Below, piece by piece: positions 6,822 to 15,748 of a stretch of 24,911 nucleotides of DNA. The number at the start of each line of letters is the position of its first letter. Position 1 is the stretch's first letter. The DNA comes from an uncultured Clostridia bacterium. GTDB lineage: Bacteria; Bacillota; Clostridia; TANB77; CAG-508. Location of the stretch: contig CANRPQ010000006.1 of NCBI GenBank assembly GCA_947632525.1, positions 1-24,911 of the forward strand, written 5' to 3'. A model generated the notes under the pieces. The model did no database searches and was not told where the DNA came from. It was given only the letters and a program-made list of their open reading frames with translations. Both the position numbers and the translations under genes were made by a program.

Positions 6822-9800
6822 ATTTCCACCTCTATATTATACAATCCACCATCTTTATTTAGTGTAATTTGCTTTTCTGGTATTTCCTCTCCATTTACTT
6901 TAAAGCTTGTCATTCCAGTCATTTTTCCATTTGGATTATTAACTCTAATATAATATCTGCTATTTCCATATTGATAGCATATATTATATTCTTTCCAGTC
7001 ATTAGGAATACACGGTTTTAGATACAGCTTTTGATTTTCTATTCGTAAACCTAATATATATTTTATTCCTGCTTCATACATCCAACTACTTGAGCCAGTA
7101 TACCAGGTCCAACCACCTCTTCCTGCTAAATTTTTCTGCCCTGCTATATCAGCACAAATTACATATGGTTCTACCTTATATTTTTTAGCTGCTTCTTTAG
7201 TTCTACTGTGTTCAATTGGATTTATCATTCTGTATAATTCTCCTGCTTTATCTCCAAATCCTAACATAGCCTCTGCAATAATTGCCCAGATTGCAGCATG
7301 TGTGTATTGTCCACCATTTTCTCTGGTTCCCGGTACATATGCCTTTATATATCCTGGTTCTAAGTTACTTTTATCAAATGGTGGGTCTAATAATTTAATC
7401 AAACCATTTTCCTTGTCTACTAAGTGGTTTTCTAAACTTTGCATTGAAATATATTTTTTATCATTATCCCCTGCACTTGATATAACAGACCAACTTTGTG
7501 CTATTCCGTCTATTCTACATTCTTCATTTTGAATACTTCCCAGAATATGCCCGTCATCCATAAAGGCACGCCTAAACCACCTTCCATCCCAGCCATTTGA
7601 GTTCAATGCTTTTTTAAGTTTATCCATGATTTGCTCATATTCTTTTGCAACATTTTCTTCTTCCCTTAATCTGCATATTGGTACAAATTTTTTTAAAATA
7701 TCATATAGGAAGAATCCAAGCCATACACTTTCACCTTTTCCCTTATTTCCAATAGTACTAAAACTATCATTCCAATCACCAGAGCCTATTTTAGGAAGAC
7801 CATTTTCTCCAAAGTTTAATGAAATATTTATTGCTTTTTTACAATGTTCATACAAATTCTCTACTATGTCTGATTGACCATATAAATCATACCTTTCATC
7901 TACTCCTTCTGATAGAATATTTCCTGCTAAATATGGTATTTCAATATCTAAAATGCTATTATCCCCTGTAAATGAAATATAATCTTCTGTCAAATATACT
8001 AGCCATAATCTGTCATCACTGAATTTTGTTCTTATTCCTCTTCCTGTTTCATCATGCCACCAATGTTCAACATCTCCCTCAACAAATTGATGTGAAGCAT
8101 GTTTTAAAATTTGTTGTTTTAATAAGTTACTATCTATATATTTCAAAGATAGGCTATCTTGTAATTGATCTCTAAATCCAAATGCTCCACCTGATTGATA
8201 ATATCCGGTTCTTCCCCATACTCTGGATGACAATGTTTGGTACAATAACCAACCATTTAGTAGCAAATTTGTAGACTCTAGTGGTGTTGATACCTGTATA
8301 GTTTGAACTAGTTGTTTCCAATATTTTTTTGTTTTTTCATACTCCTCTTGTACTTTGCTAATATTACTATATTGGTAAGATAAATCTTGACACTCTAATA
8401 CATCTTTTCCTACTCCTAAAGTAAATATTATTTTTTTACTTTCTAAGGCATCTAATTGTACTTCACATTGTATTGCAATAATTCCTTCATGCCATAAGCT
8501 GTTTTCTTTATTAAGTTCTATTTGTTCTATACCTTCTGGATGTGCTAAATTTCCCTTTCCGAAAAAGCTTGCCTTATTTCCTGTATATGATGTTATTTTC
8601 TCACTACTTGATACAAAAAGTGTTTGTGAATCAGATGTAATATTTTTCATACATATCAAGTTTGCATTTTCATAAAAGTTTAAATCTAAATAACCATTAG
8701 ATTTAAATTCATCTTCTTCTAATACTGGTTTTATATAATAAACTAGTTTATACTTTTTTCTATGCAATTCATTATTTTCTAATTGCACTACTTGTACTTT
8801 AATATTGTCTTCAGTTGGTATAAAAATGTCTACTTTTTGTGATATTCCTTTACTATTATGATTATATTTTGCATATCCAAATCCATAAATAATATCATAA
8901 TCATTTTCATCTGGGCATGGATTTAATCCTAATGACCAAGTCTTTTTGGTTTCTGTATCTTGCATATAGATAACTTCAGAAGGTATATCTTCTACTGGTT
9001 GGTTATTCCAAGCTGTTAAGCGATTTAACCTACTATTTTTATACCATGTATATCCACCCATACTTTCTGTTACCAATGTTCCAAAATTTTTATTTACTAA
9101 TAAATGACTCCAAACTGTTGGAAGTTTTTTATCTTTATTAACTCTAATATGATATTCTGTTCCATCCTGTGAAAATCCACCATATTCGTTGTTGTATTTT
9201 AGTTCCTCTGAGTCTAAGTTTTCTCGAATTGGATATATTTCTTCTATAAATTTAGGGGGTTCTTCTTTTGGCATTTCTTTTATTTTATCTAAATATTCCT
9301 CTTCCTGATCTTTTAGAATACGATATATGCTACCCATTCCACCTTTAAAACTCAAGTTTGCTCTGTATTCTAAAAGTGTGATATCTTCCTCTGATAAATT
9401 TTCTAAAACAAAAATTCCACCACTTATATTTTGTAAATATCCTAAATTTTGGTTCAAAATACTAGCAAAAATAGCTTCCTTGCAATTACTTTTATAGCTA
9501 TATTTTTCTTCACTAACTAGTACTAGGTCCATTTTTATATTTTTTACTCTAAAATACTCATATGCTTTTAATGCTTCATCTACAAGTTCTATCTCTTCTA
9601 TATTTTTAATGCGAATTAACATGATTGGTAAATCCCCTGAAATTCCATACTGCCATAATCTACTAATAGGTATATATTGTGGAGCTTTACAATTTAGTAC
9701 CTTTAAAGGATTTGGTTGTAATAAATATCCTAACATTTTTTGATATAAATCTAATTGTTTTGTTTGAATTCTTAAATATTGATTTGCCGCTTCTACTTTT

Positions 9801-12800
9801 GCTTTTGCTAATTCTGTATAATAGTTAATTGTTTCTTGGTTTTTAAATTTTTCTAATTCTTCTATTACCTGATTTTTACTTTCTCCTACTGCTATAATTA
9901 AATTTAGAGTTACCTTTTCTTCTGGATTGATAACTATTGTACGTTTTAAACTTATTATTGGTTCTGTTGTTAAGTTTATTTGATTGCTTAAAGGGCTAGA
10001 ATTTTTAACTGCAATTGGAAGTTCTAAATTATTTCTTCCATAGAATTTTTCTTTATCTATTTCATATTCAAGTTCTCCAATTGTTTTATTTTCTGTATAA
10101 AAATTAACTCCTAAAAATATAGTTTTTTCATCAGCTACCCTTTTCCTTCTGTAGACTAAAATAGAATGACTATCTTCTAAATATTCATAATTCAAAAACA
10201 ATTTGTTAAATGCAGGATGAGCGTAATCTTGTAATTCTTGTGATAATACTGGTTCTAAATAACTAGTGATTTCTATCGTTTCTGATTCAAGACCTCTGTT
10301 AGTTAATTCTATTGTTCTTAATTCTACAGGGTCATCAGGAGAAATAGATATTTTTGTAATAGTTTCTATATTTCCGTCCTGTCGTGTAATTTTGGTTTGT
10401 GCAGGAGTAAAACAAATACTATATTGGTCACTATTACTTAGGTAATTTATATGCCCATTAGTCCATACATGGTTTGTTTTTACATTTTTTAAGAAAAACA
10501 TTATACCCTGTTCTTCATCATCTGTTTTTTTATATCTATTTAAAAGTATATCGCCATATTTGCTATATCCTTGTCCTTTACTATCTGTTACTATTGTATA
10601 GTTTTCACTTGCAAGTACGTTAAACTGTGGAAGTTTAGCAATTGGCTTCGTAATTTCTTTTTGTGTATAGCTTTGATTTTCAATATATTTAATCTTTTCT
10701 ACCTTTTCTTTTTGTTCTTTTGTAATAATAACATTTTCTGGCATTTTCTCCTGTAATAATATATCTATTGCCTGCATTTGCGGATTTTTCATAAATCTTT
10801 TTTGTAATATATTTCTTCCAAATAGGTTATTTATTGAAAGTAATATTAATCCTTGATGATGGGCCATATAGGTTTTAACAGTACTATACTCTTGTCCTCT
10901 TTTTAGCCTAGTAGGCGTATAGTCAATAGATTCATAGAATCCATATTTTTGATACATACCCTGTTTTTCTAATTCTTGTAAATTTTGTATAACTTGTTTT
11001 GGAACTTCTGGCAAGGCTAGTATACTAGCATAACTTGAAACTACCATTTCATCTGCTAGTCCTCTTTTTAACCCTAACCAAGGTATTCCAAATGCTTTGT
11101 ATTGATAGTTATTGTTAAGGTCTTTTAGGTTAAATGCTGATTCTGAAATTCCCCAAGGAATACTTAATTTTTTTGCATACTCTTTTTGACTCATAAGCAT
11201 AAATTGAGAAGACTCTGAAAGTAAACTACCTGGATATTTTGGTATATTAATATTAGGCATCCAATATTCAAATGCTGTTCCTGACCAAGAAATAAGGCCT
11301 TTGTATTTATTTAAAATTGTTAATGTTCTACTCAGATTGTTCCAATGTTTTGCAGGTATATCTTTCTTTGCAATAGCTACTATACTGCATTGCCTTGCTT
11401 CTGATGCTAATAGATCATAATATGAATCTGTTAATTTATTTTCCTCTACATTAAAGCCAATTGAAAATAGTCTTGTTTCTTCATCATATAAATATCTAAA
11501 GTTAGTTTTATTTATTAATTGTTCTACTTTTTCAATCATTTGTTGTATTCTATCAGTATTTTGCTGTTCTAGTAAAAATTGTTTTAACACAAATAAATAA
11601 CCTACAAAATTACCACTATCTACTGATGAGACATATCTTGGTTTTAAAGGTTGCAATGTTTCTAAGTCATACCAATTATATAAATGTCCATTCCATTTTG
11701 GTAATTCACAAATGGTTGATATCATTTTATCTAATAAATTTAATGTTTGTTCTAAATTTTCATATTCTAAGTCATAGCTAGAAACTACAGAAAGTAATCC
11801 AAGACCTATATTGGTAGGTGAGGTTCTTAATACAATTTTATTTTTTCTATCTTCTTGATAATTATCGGGTGGTAAATAATGCGTTATATCATTTAAATTA
11901 TCTTTAAAATATTGCCATGTTTTCTTTCCAATTTCTAATAAATAGTTTTTTTCTTGTTCATTTAATTCACCTAATTTATCTACTTCTTTTATTTCTTTAC
12001 TTATATACCACATAATTGCAGGCGCAATTATCCATAAAACAGATATTGCAAAAAGAAATATACTAGACCAACTTTGAGGCAATACTAATAGAAGTAATAT
12101 TCCTAAAACGCCTAATACTATGTTTGGAATCATATTAGTATAATATGAAACTAAATCTTTCTTTGCCGTTTTTTCTGCGTCTTCAGCTGTTGTCCATTCT
12201 AAGAAATGTTTTTTACTAATAAATAATCTGTGTAAAGTTTTTATGCACGCATTTAAACTAAAATACGCTTTATCTGGTAAAATAGATAAAGCTATAACTC
12301 CTCTTATTAAACTAGCTTTTACTCCTGAAATTGTTTTAGTGAATGTTCTTTGTGTAGTTTCATCTTCTTTTTTAAAAATAATTCTATTAATTAGTTCTAA
12401 TAATGTAGGTGCTACTGCTGAAATAATTAAAATTGTTATAATAGGTGCTATTTTCACTTTGTATATTAAATCTAAAATACTTATATAAATTATTGTGATT
12501 ATAATTAATGGTTCTTGTAAACTTCTTATTAAATTATCAATTATTTTATACTTTGATAATAAATTTAAAGGGTTATGCTTTTTTTCTTTCTTCTTATTAT
12601 AGATTGAATTTTTTATCCAAGGTATAATTTGCCAATCTCCACGAATCCATCTATGCAACCTTGCTTTAAAACTGTTGTATCCTGTAGGATAACCGTCCAT
12701 TAGCATGATATCAGAAGCTAATCCGCAACGTAAATAACTTCCTTCTAGTAAATCATGGCTTAATACTGTGTTTTCTGGAATTTCATTAGATAATACTTGA

Positions 12801-14965
12801 GAAAATACACTTAAATCATAAATTCCTTTTCCAGTAAAAATTCCTTCTTCAAAGTTATCTTGGTATATATCAGAAATAGCATTAGTATATGCATCCTTTC
12901 CACCTGAGCCTGCATAAATTTTTGTAAATAGGCTTTTTCCAACATCTAATAGCGAAATTCCTATTCTTGGTTGAATAAGTCCATGTCCTTCTATAACTAA
13001 ATCCTTTTTTTCATTTAATACTGGTGTATTTAAAATATGTGCCATGGCTCCAACTAGCTCTATTCCAGTATTTAAGCTTAATTTCGTATCTGCATCCAAA
13101 GTAATTATATATTTTATTTTTGGTAATTTATTATTCTTATCTGGTATGTCATTGTTTTCTTGTGCATGATTATTTTGTTTTGCTTGTTCAATTGTATTGG
13201 TTAAAAATGTATCCTTTTCTTTTCCTAAAATGTATTCATTAAATTGATTTAAAAGTCCCCTTTTTCGTTCCCAACCAATATAACATTCTTCCTTTTCATT
13301 CCAAGTTCTTTTGCGGTATAGAAAATGAAATTTTGGGAATTTAGCATCTGGATATATCTTATTTAAACGGTTCACTTCTTCTAATCCCGTTTTTATAACT
13401 TCTTCATCAAATGGCTCTTTTTCATTTTGCCCTGCAGTACAATCTCCTAATAATGCAAAGTATAAATTATCTGTTTTGTTTGCCATATAGTAAACTTCTA
13501 AGCGCTCCATTAGTTCTTTTACTTTTTCACTGGAGCTTAAAATTGTTGGAATCACAACAAAAGTACTATCTTCTTCTGGTATCCCGTCTATATAATCTAG
13601 TTTTGGGATAATTTTAGGTTTTACAATTTTTCCTAAAATATATTGCCCTATCTGTACCCATATAGTTTCTATTGGAATTAATAAGAAAATAGCAAGTAAC
13701 ATGGACCAAATAACTTGATTAGTTTGATTATAAAAATATAACGCTAATAAATAACTTGATGCTATAGTCAAAATTGCTAAAACTATTATTGCACAAGTTA
13801 TTTTAAAATTTACAGAAATTTGTTTTTGCCTTTTCCCTGTTAATTCTTCTAAAAGTTTCTTCCTTCCCTCTGCTAAAAGATAATATCCAATGTGATGTTT
13901 CTTTCCACTTCCTTGCTTGCTTAATTCTAAACATTTTTTACTAATGTATATATCAGAAATTTTGGTTTTTTTTGAAATTTCTTTAATTTGATTTCTATAT
14001 GCAACTTTAGTTTGATAATCCATTTTATCATAAACATTAGCTGGGTCTTGTTTTAAAATATCTTCAACACCATTAATTTCTTCAAAAATTTCTGACATGC
14101 TAATTCTATCCAATGTTTTAATACTTGTAATACAATTACCTACTGTAATTTTTCTAAACGCTATATCAAAATGCTCTTTTTCAGCTACTTCTGCTATTGT
14201 CATCCCCATTTTATTAACCTGTTCTTCCAAAATCATTAAAAATGGATATGCTTTTTTTCCATATTGTTTCAAACGGTATGAAAGGTATTCAATAAATGTG
14301 TAGTTCATTTCATATTTTGATTTCATTTTTTGCTTGTAAGCACCTATATTATTAAATTGCAATTCATCTTTTTCTTTATTCTCAATCAGTCTTTCAATTA
14401 TATTTTCTACCTTATATTTTTGAATTTGAGTTGAATATATTTTTTCACAAACTGCACGGATATTTTCAATCAAAGCTATTTTTAAAAAGATATTAACATT
14501 CCAAATTTCATCCATTGTTAGACTCTTTTTTCTTTGATATGCTTCTAATAATTGGCTTAATGTTTTTCCATCTATTTTATAATTTGTATAATTTATAATT
14601 TCACTTGCAAGCACATAAATTCTAGCAAATCCCTTATAAGCGCCATTTGCTAAACCTAAAAATTGTGTGTATTTTTTTAATGGAAGCTCTTGTTTTATGT
14701 TCTTTACAGCTTCGTCTATTGCATAATAATTATCCAAAATCCATTCTCCTGCCGGATGAATGGGAATTTTTAATTTTATATGTTCATTTAATAGTTGGTA
14801 TACCTCTGTAATTATTTCAAAATTTTCCTTAAGTCTTGGTATAGGATATGTGTTTTTATATGAAGTATCTTGTAAATTATGGTCTGCTGCTATGGTTTCT
14901 AAATAATGTTCTAATTGATTTTGATTTAATATAGCTCCTTTTACTAATAATGTTCTATATTCCAT
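6818..14965 (-). CDS. Cyclic beta-1,2-glucan synthase (GT84-GH189-GH94 type)
   Basis: A 2715-residue membrane enzyme in the size range of ChvB/NdvB (about 2800). Residues 1-385 are helical and soluble. Membrane helices lie near 388-440, 808-870 and 945-985. The GT-A-like synthase region between the first sets has TLDADT (D624, D626), HD at 737-738 and RLHRW ending at W773. Residues about 1000-1420 (RTSPTNIGLG, KWNGHLYNWYD) match the glycoamylase-like cyclization domain now called GH189. Two GH94-associated beta-sandwich regions lie near 1450-1700 and 1920-2190. The GH94 catalytic region follows, with GDWND at 2396-2400; its last Asp is the expected general acid. The protein uses UDP-glucose to build and close beta-1,2-glucan rings. 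AAGGAGTGG precedes the ATG. No transporter gene is adjacent. Confidence 0.9.
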   Translation of the reverse strand: MEYRTLLVKGAILNQNQLEHYLETIAADHNLQDTSYKNTYPIPRLKENFEIITEVYQLLNEHIKLKIPIHPAGEWILDNYYAIDEAVKNIKQELPLKKYTQFLGLANGAYKGFARIYVLASEIINYTNYKIDGKTLSQLLEAYQRKKSLTMDEIWNVNIFLKIALIENIRAVCEKIYSTQIQKYKVENIIERLIENKEKDELQFNNIGAYKQKMKSKYEMNYTFIEYLSYRLKQYGKKAYPFLMILEEQVNKMGMTIAEVAEKEHFDIAFRKITVGNCITSIKTLDRISMSEIFEEINGVEDILKQDPANVYDKMDYQTKVAYRNQIKEISKKTKISDIYISKKCLELSKQGSGKKHHIGYYLLAEGRKKLLEELTGKRQKQISVNFKITCAIIVLAILTIASSYLLALYFYNQTNQVIWSMLLAIFLLIPIETIWVQIGQYILGKIVKPKIIPKLDYIDGIPEEDSTFVVIPTILSSSEKVKELMERLEVYYMANKTDNLYFALLGDCTAGQNEKEPFDEEVIKTGLEEVNRLNKIYPDAKFPKFHFLYRKRTWNEKEECYIGWERKRGLLNQFNEYILGKEKDTFLTNTIEQAKQNNHAQENNDIPDKNNKLPKIKYIITLDADTKLSLNTGIELVGAMAHILNTPVLNEKKDLVIEGHGLIQPRIGISLLDVGKSLFTKIYAGSGGKDAYTNAISDIYQDNFEEGIFTGKGIYDLSVFSQVLSNEIPENTVLSHDLLEGSYLRCGLASDIMLMDGYPTGYNSFKARLHRWIRGDWQIIPWIKNSIYNKKKEKKHNPLNLLSKYKIIDNLIRSLQEPLIIITIIYISILDLIYKVKIAPIITILIISAVAPTLLELINRIIFKKEDETTQRTFTKTISGVKASLIRGVIALSILPDKAYFSLNACIKTLHRLFISKKHFLEWTTAEDAEKTAKKDLVSYYTNMIPNIVLGVLGILLLLVLPQSWSSIFLFAISVLWIIAPAIMWYISKEIKEVDKLGELNEQEKNYLLEIGKKTWQYFKDNLNDITHYLPPDNYQEDRKNKIVLRTSPTNIGLGLLSVVSSYDLEYENLEQTLNLLDKMISTICELPKWNGHLYNWYDLETLQPLKPRYVSSVDSGNFVGYLFVLKQFLLEQQNTDRIQQMIEKVEQLINKTNFRYLYDEETRLFSIGFNVEENKLTDSYYDLLASEARQCSIVAIAKKDIPAKHWNNLSRTLTILNKYKGLISWSGTAFEYWMPNINIPKYPGSLLSESSQFMLMSQKEYAKKLSIPWGISESAFNLKDLNNNYQYKAFGIPWLGLKRGLADEMVVSSYASILALPEVPKQVIQNLQELEKQGMYQKYGFYESIDYTPTRLKRGQEYSTVKTYMAHHQGLILLSINNLFGRNILQKRFMKNPQMQAIDILLQEKMPENVIITKEQKEKVEKIKYIENQSYTQKEITKPIAKLPQFNVLASENYTIVTDSKGQGYSKYGDILLNRYKKTDDEEQGIMFFLKNVKTNHVWTNGHINYLSNSDQYSICFTPAQTKITRQDGNIETITKISISPDDPVELRTIELTNRGLESETIEITSYLEPVLSQELQDYAHPAFNKLFLNYEYLEDSHSILVYRRKRVADEKTIFLGVNFYTENKTIGELEYEIDKEKFYGRNNLELPIAVKNSSPLSNQINLTTEPIISLKRTIVINPEEKVTLNLIIAVGESKNQVIEELEKFKNQETINYYTELAKAKVEAANQYLRIQTKQLDLYQKMLGYLLQPNPLKVLNCKAPQYIPISRLWQYGISGDLPIMLIRIKNIEEIELVDEALKAYEYFRVKNIKMDLVLVSEEKYSYKSNCKEAIFASILNQNLGYLQNISGGIFVLENLSEEDITLLEYRANLSFKGGMGSIYRILKDQEEEYLDKIKEMPKEEPPKFIEEIYPIRENLDSEELKYNNEYGGFSQDGTEYHIRVNKDKKLPTVWSHLLVNKNFGTLVTESMGGYTWYKNSRLNRLTAWNNQPVEDIPSEVIYMQDTETKKTWSLGLNPCPDENDYDIIYGFGYAKYNHNSKGISQKVDIFIPTEDNIKVQVVQLENNELHRKKYKLVYYIKPVLEEDEFKSNGYLDLNFYENANLICMKNITSDSQTLFVSSSEKITSYTGNKASFFGKGNLAHPEGIEQIELNKENSLWHEGIIAIQCEVQLDALESKKIIFTLGVGKDVLECQDLSYQYSNISKVQEEYEKTKKYWKQLVQTIQVSTPLESTNLLLNGWLLYQTLSSRVWGRTGYYQSGGAFGFRDQLQDSLSLKYIDSNLLKQQILKHASHQFVEGDVEHWWHDETGRGIRTKFSDDRLWLVYLTEDYISFTGDNSILDIEIPYLAGNILSEGVDERYDLYGQSDIVENLYEHCKKAINISLNFGENGLPKIGSGDWNDSFSTIGNKGKGESVWLGFFLYDILKKFVPICRLREEENVAKEYEQIMDKLKKALNSNGWDGRWFRRAFMDDGHILGSIQNEECRIDGIAQSWSVISSAGDNDKKYISMQSLENHLVDKENGLIKLLDPPFDKSNLEPGYIKAYVPGTRENGGQYTHAAIWAIIAEAMLGFGDKAGELYRMINPIEHSRTKEAAKKYKVEPYVICADIAGQKNLAGRGGWTWYTGSSSWMYEAGIKYILGLRIENQKLYLKPCIPNDWKEYNICYQYGNSRYYIRVNNPNGKMTGMTSFKVNGEEIPEKQITLNKDGGLYNIEVEI

Positions 14966-15096
14966 AAAAAATTTCCACTCCTTGTTCTGATAGTTTTTAT
15001 TTTATCTTCTCCAAAAAGTGGAATTTTTATGCATTTTTATTTTAAAGTTAAAATGAAATTAATTTTAATACTAAAAATCATTATGTTAGAAGTATA

Positions 15097-15132
15097 GCAA
15101 AAATTCCAGCGATTTCTCACTGGAATTTTTGC
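15097..15132 (-). terminator. Terminator downstream of the 48-residue peptide gene
   Basis: A perfect 13-bp inverted repeat, GCAAAAATTCCAG (15097-15109) and CTGGAATTTTTGC (15120-15132), has a 10-nt loop. The T-rich end of the stem fits an intrinsic terminator on the minus strand. It separates the peptide gene from the glucan synthase gene. Confidence 0.75.
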
Positions 15133-15136
15133 CTTT

Positions 15137-15176
15137 GAGTTCCTTATAAGGACTCTGTTTTGCCCTTTTTTAGGGC
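15137..15176. repeat. Two further small hairpins in the 3' region of the peptide gene
   Basis: The perfect 12-bp palindrome TCCTTATAAGGA (15141-15152) is extended by GAG/CTC past one bulged base. GCCC (15162-15165) and GGGC (15173-15176) form a second stem with a 7-nt loop. With the terminator at 15097-15132 they make three stem-loops in a row within about 80 nt. Their function is unknown; they may protect the 3' end of the transcript. Confidence 0.5.
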
Positions 15177-15216
15177 GTTCATGTTGATGTTGTGATGATA
15201 GCTTGAATCTATGGCA

Positions 15217-15363
15217 TCAATCAAGGTCCTCGCCATAAAGATACTCGTTATCACCATAACTCTCAGCATATGCGACAATGGCACTCATTGCCATTACTGC
15301 GACCACTGCGGTAACACCGCAAGCCGCCACCACCAGGGACACTACCTTTACTGCCTTTTTCAT
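15217..15363 (-). CDS. 48-residue peptide with signal-like N-terminus (GC-rich microgene)
   Basis: This short gene runs from ATG at 15363 to TGA at 15217, with a very good site, AGGGAGG, 7 nt upstream. The product begins MKKAVKVVSLVVAACGVTAV and continues hydrophobic to AYA at residues 31-33. It ends in the acidic, Tyr-rich 15-mer ESYGDNEYLYGEDLD. It is either a single-pass membrane peptide or a secreted precursor cut after AYA by signal peptidase I. VAAC at 12-15 is a weak lipobox alternative. GC is about 49% by hand count, far above the surroundings. It has its own promoter (15413-15441), a hairpin at the mRNA 5' end and a terminator. I know no named family and see no cognate receptor or transporter next to it. 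Confidence 0.68.
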   Translation of the reverse strand: MKKAVKVVSLVVAACGVTAVVAVMAMSAIVAYAESYGDNEYLYGEDLD

Positions 15364-15390
15364 GTTGCATCCTCCCTAAATAGTTAATAT

Positions 15391-15405
15391 CAGTCAATCT
15401 GACTG
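15391..15405 (-). promoter_or_regulatory. Hairpin at the predicted mRNA 5' end of the peptide gene
   Basis: CAGTCA (15391-15396) and TGACTG (15400-15405) form a perfect 6-bp stem with a 3-nt loop. The predicted transcription start is near 15406, so the stem would cap the 5' end of the transcript. It could stabilise the mRNA or be an operator for a dimeric repressor. Confidence 0.5.
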
Positions 15406-15412
15406 TATTATT

Positions 15413-15441
15413 ATTATACCATGAATTTACATAAAAGTAAA
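15413..15441 (-). promoter_or_regulatory. Predicted promoter of the 48-residue peptide gene
   Basis: On the minus strand TTTACT (15441-15436), a 17-nt spacer and a perfect TATAAT (15418-15413) preceded by TGG give an extended -10. The start near 15406 leaves a leader of about 43 nt. The layout is the same as at 18594-18622. Confidence 0.75.
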
Positions 15442-15447
15442 CTATTA

Positions 15448-15713
15448 TAAAATTAGCACATTGAGAAAATGAAAGCGCAAACCGCGCAAGGTGAGCGAAG
15501 CGAACGCCTGTCGTTGTTTTCTGCTATTCGTACCAAAATGTTGTATATATCTTTTTCCGTTCCACTTCGGACGCTCCGCTACAGGGTCCCTTGCCCTTCG
15601 GGCATTCCCTATACCTCGTTCCACTTCAAAATGATATATACAACATTTTGTGTGCAATAAGAAAAGCAACGTCCGGCAAGGTTAAGCGTTATTTTCTCAA
15701 TGTGCTAGTTTTA
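15448..15713. mobile_element. 266-bp fold-back (MITE-like) element with terminal inverted repeats
   Basis: The ends, 15448-15470 and 15691-15713, are 23-bp inverted repeats with one mismatch. The core TAGCACATTGAGAAAAT is perfect over 17 bp. The interior is visibly richer in GC than the flanks and partly palindromic. It holds a perfect inner 18-bp inverted repeat (15534-15551 with 15633-15650) and small stems such as GCCCTTCGGGC (15593-15603). It lies between cwlD and the promoter of the peptide gene. It is open in some frames on both strands, but no ORF has a ribosome binding site. A non-autonomous transposable repeat or a large structured RNA are the two readings. I see no convincing target-site duplication. 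Confidence 0.55.
15534..15650. repeat. Inner perfect 18-bp inverted repeat of the fold-back element
   Basis: CAAAATGTTGTATATATC (15534-15551) and its exact reverse complement (15633-15650) enclose 81 nt. Those 81 nt include a directly repeated 11-mer, CGTTCCACTTC (15558-15568 and 15617-15627), and the GCCCTTCGGGC stem. Together with the outer repeats this gives a long interrupted hairpin. Confidence 0.75.
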
Positions 15714-15748
15714 CATATGCTTATATAGGATGCAACTTAAAAAGCAAA

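Noticed and set aside
14966..15096. Promoter for the glucan synthase gene
   Set aside because: The region is AT-rich and has several TATAAT-like words, but none has a -35 at a fitting distance, so I could not support one site.
15445..15669. Open frames of 74 (minus) and 63 (plus) residues inside the fold-back element
   Set aside because: They are open only because the element is GC-richer and palindromic. Neither has a ribosome binding site or a protein-like sequence, and the two are mirror products of the same inverted repeats.
15426..15717. TTTACATA at 15426-15433 and 15710-15717 as a target-site duplication of the fold-back element
   Set aside because: The left copy lies 14 nt outside the inverted-repeat end while the right copy overlaps the other end, so the geometry does not fit a duplication at the element borders. 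An AT-rich 8-mer can recur by chance.
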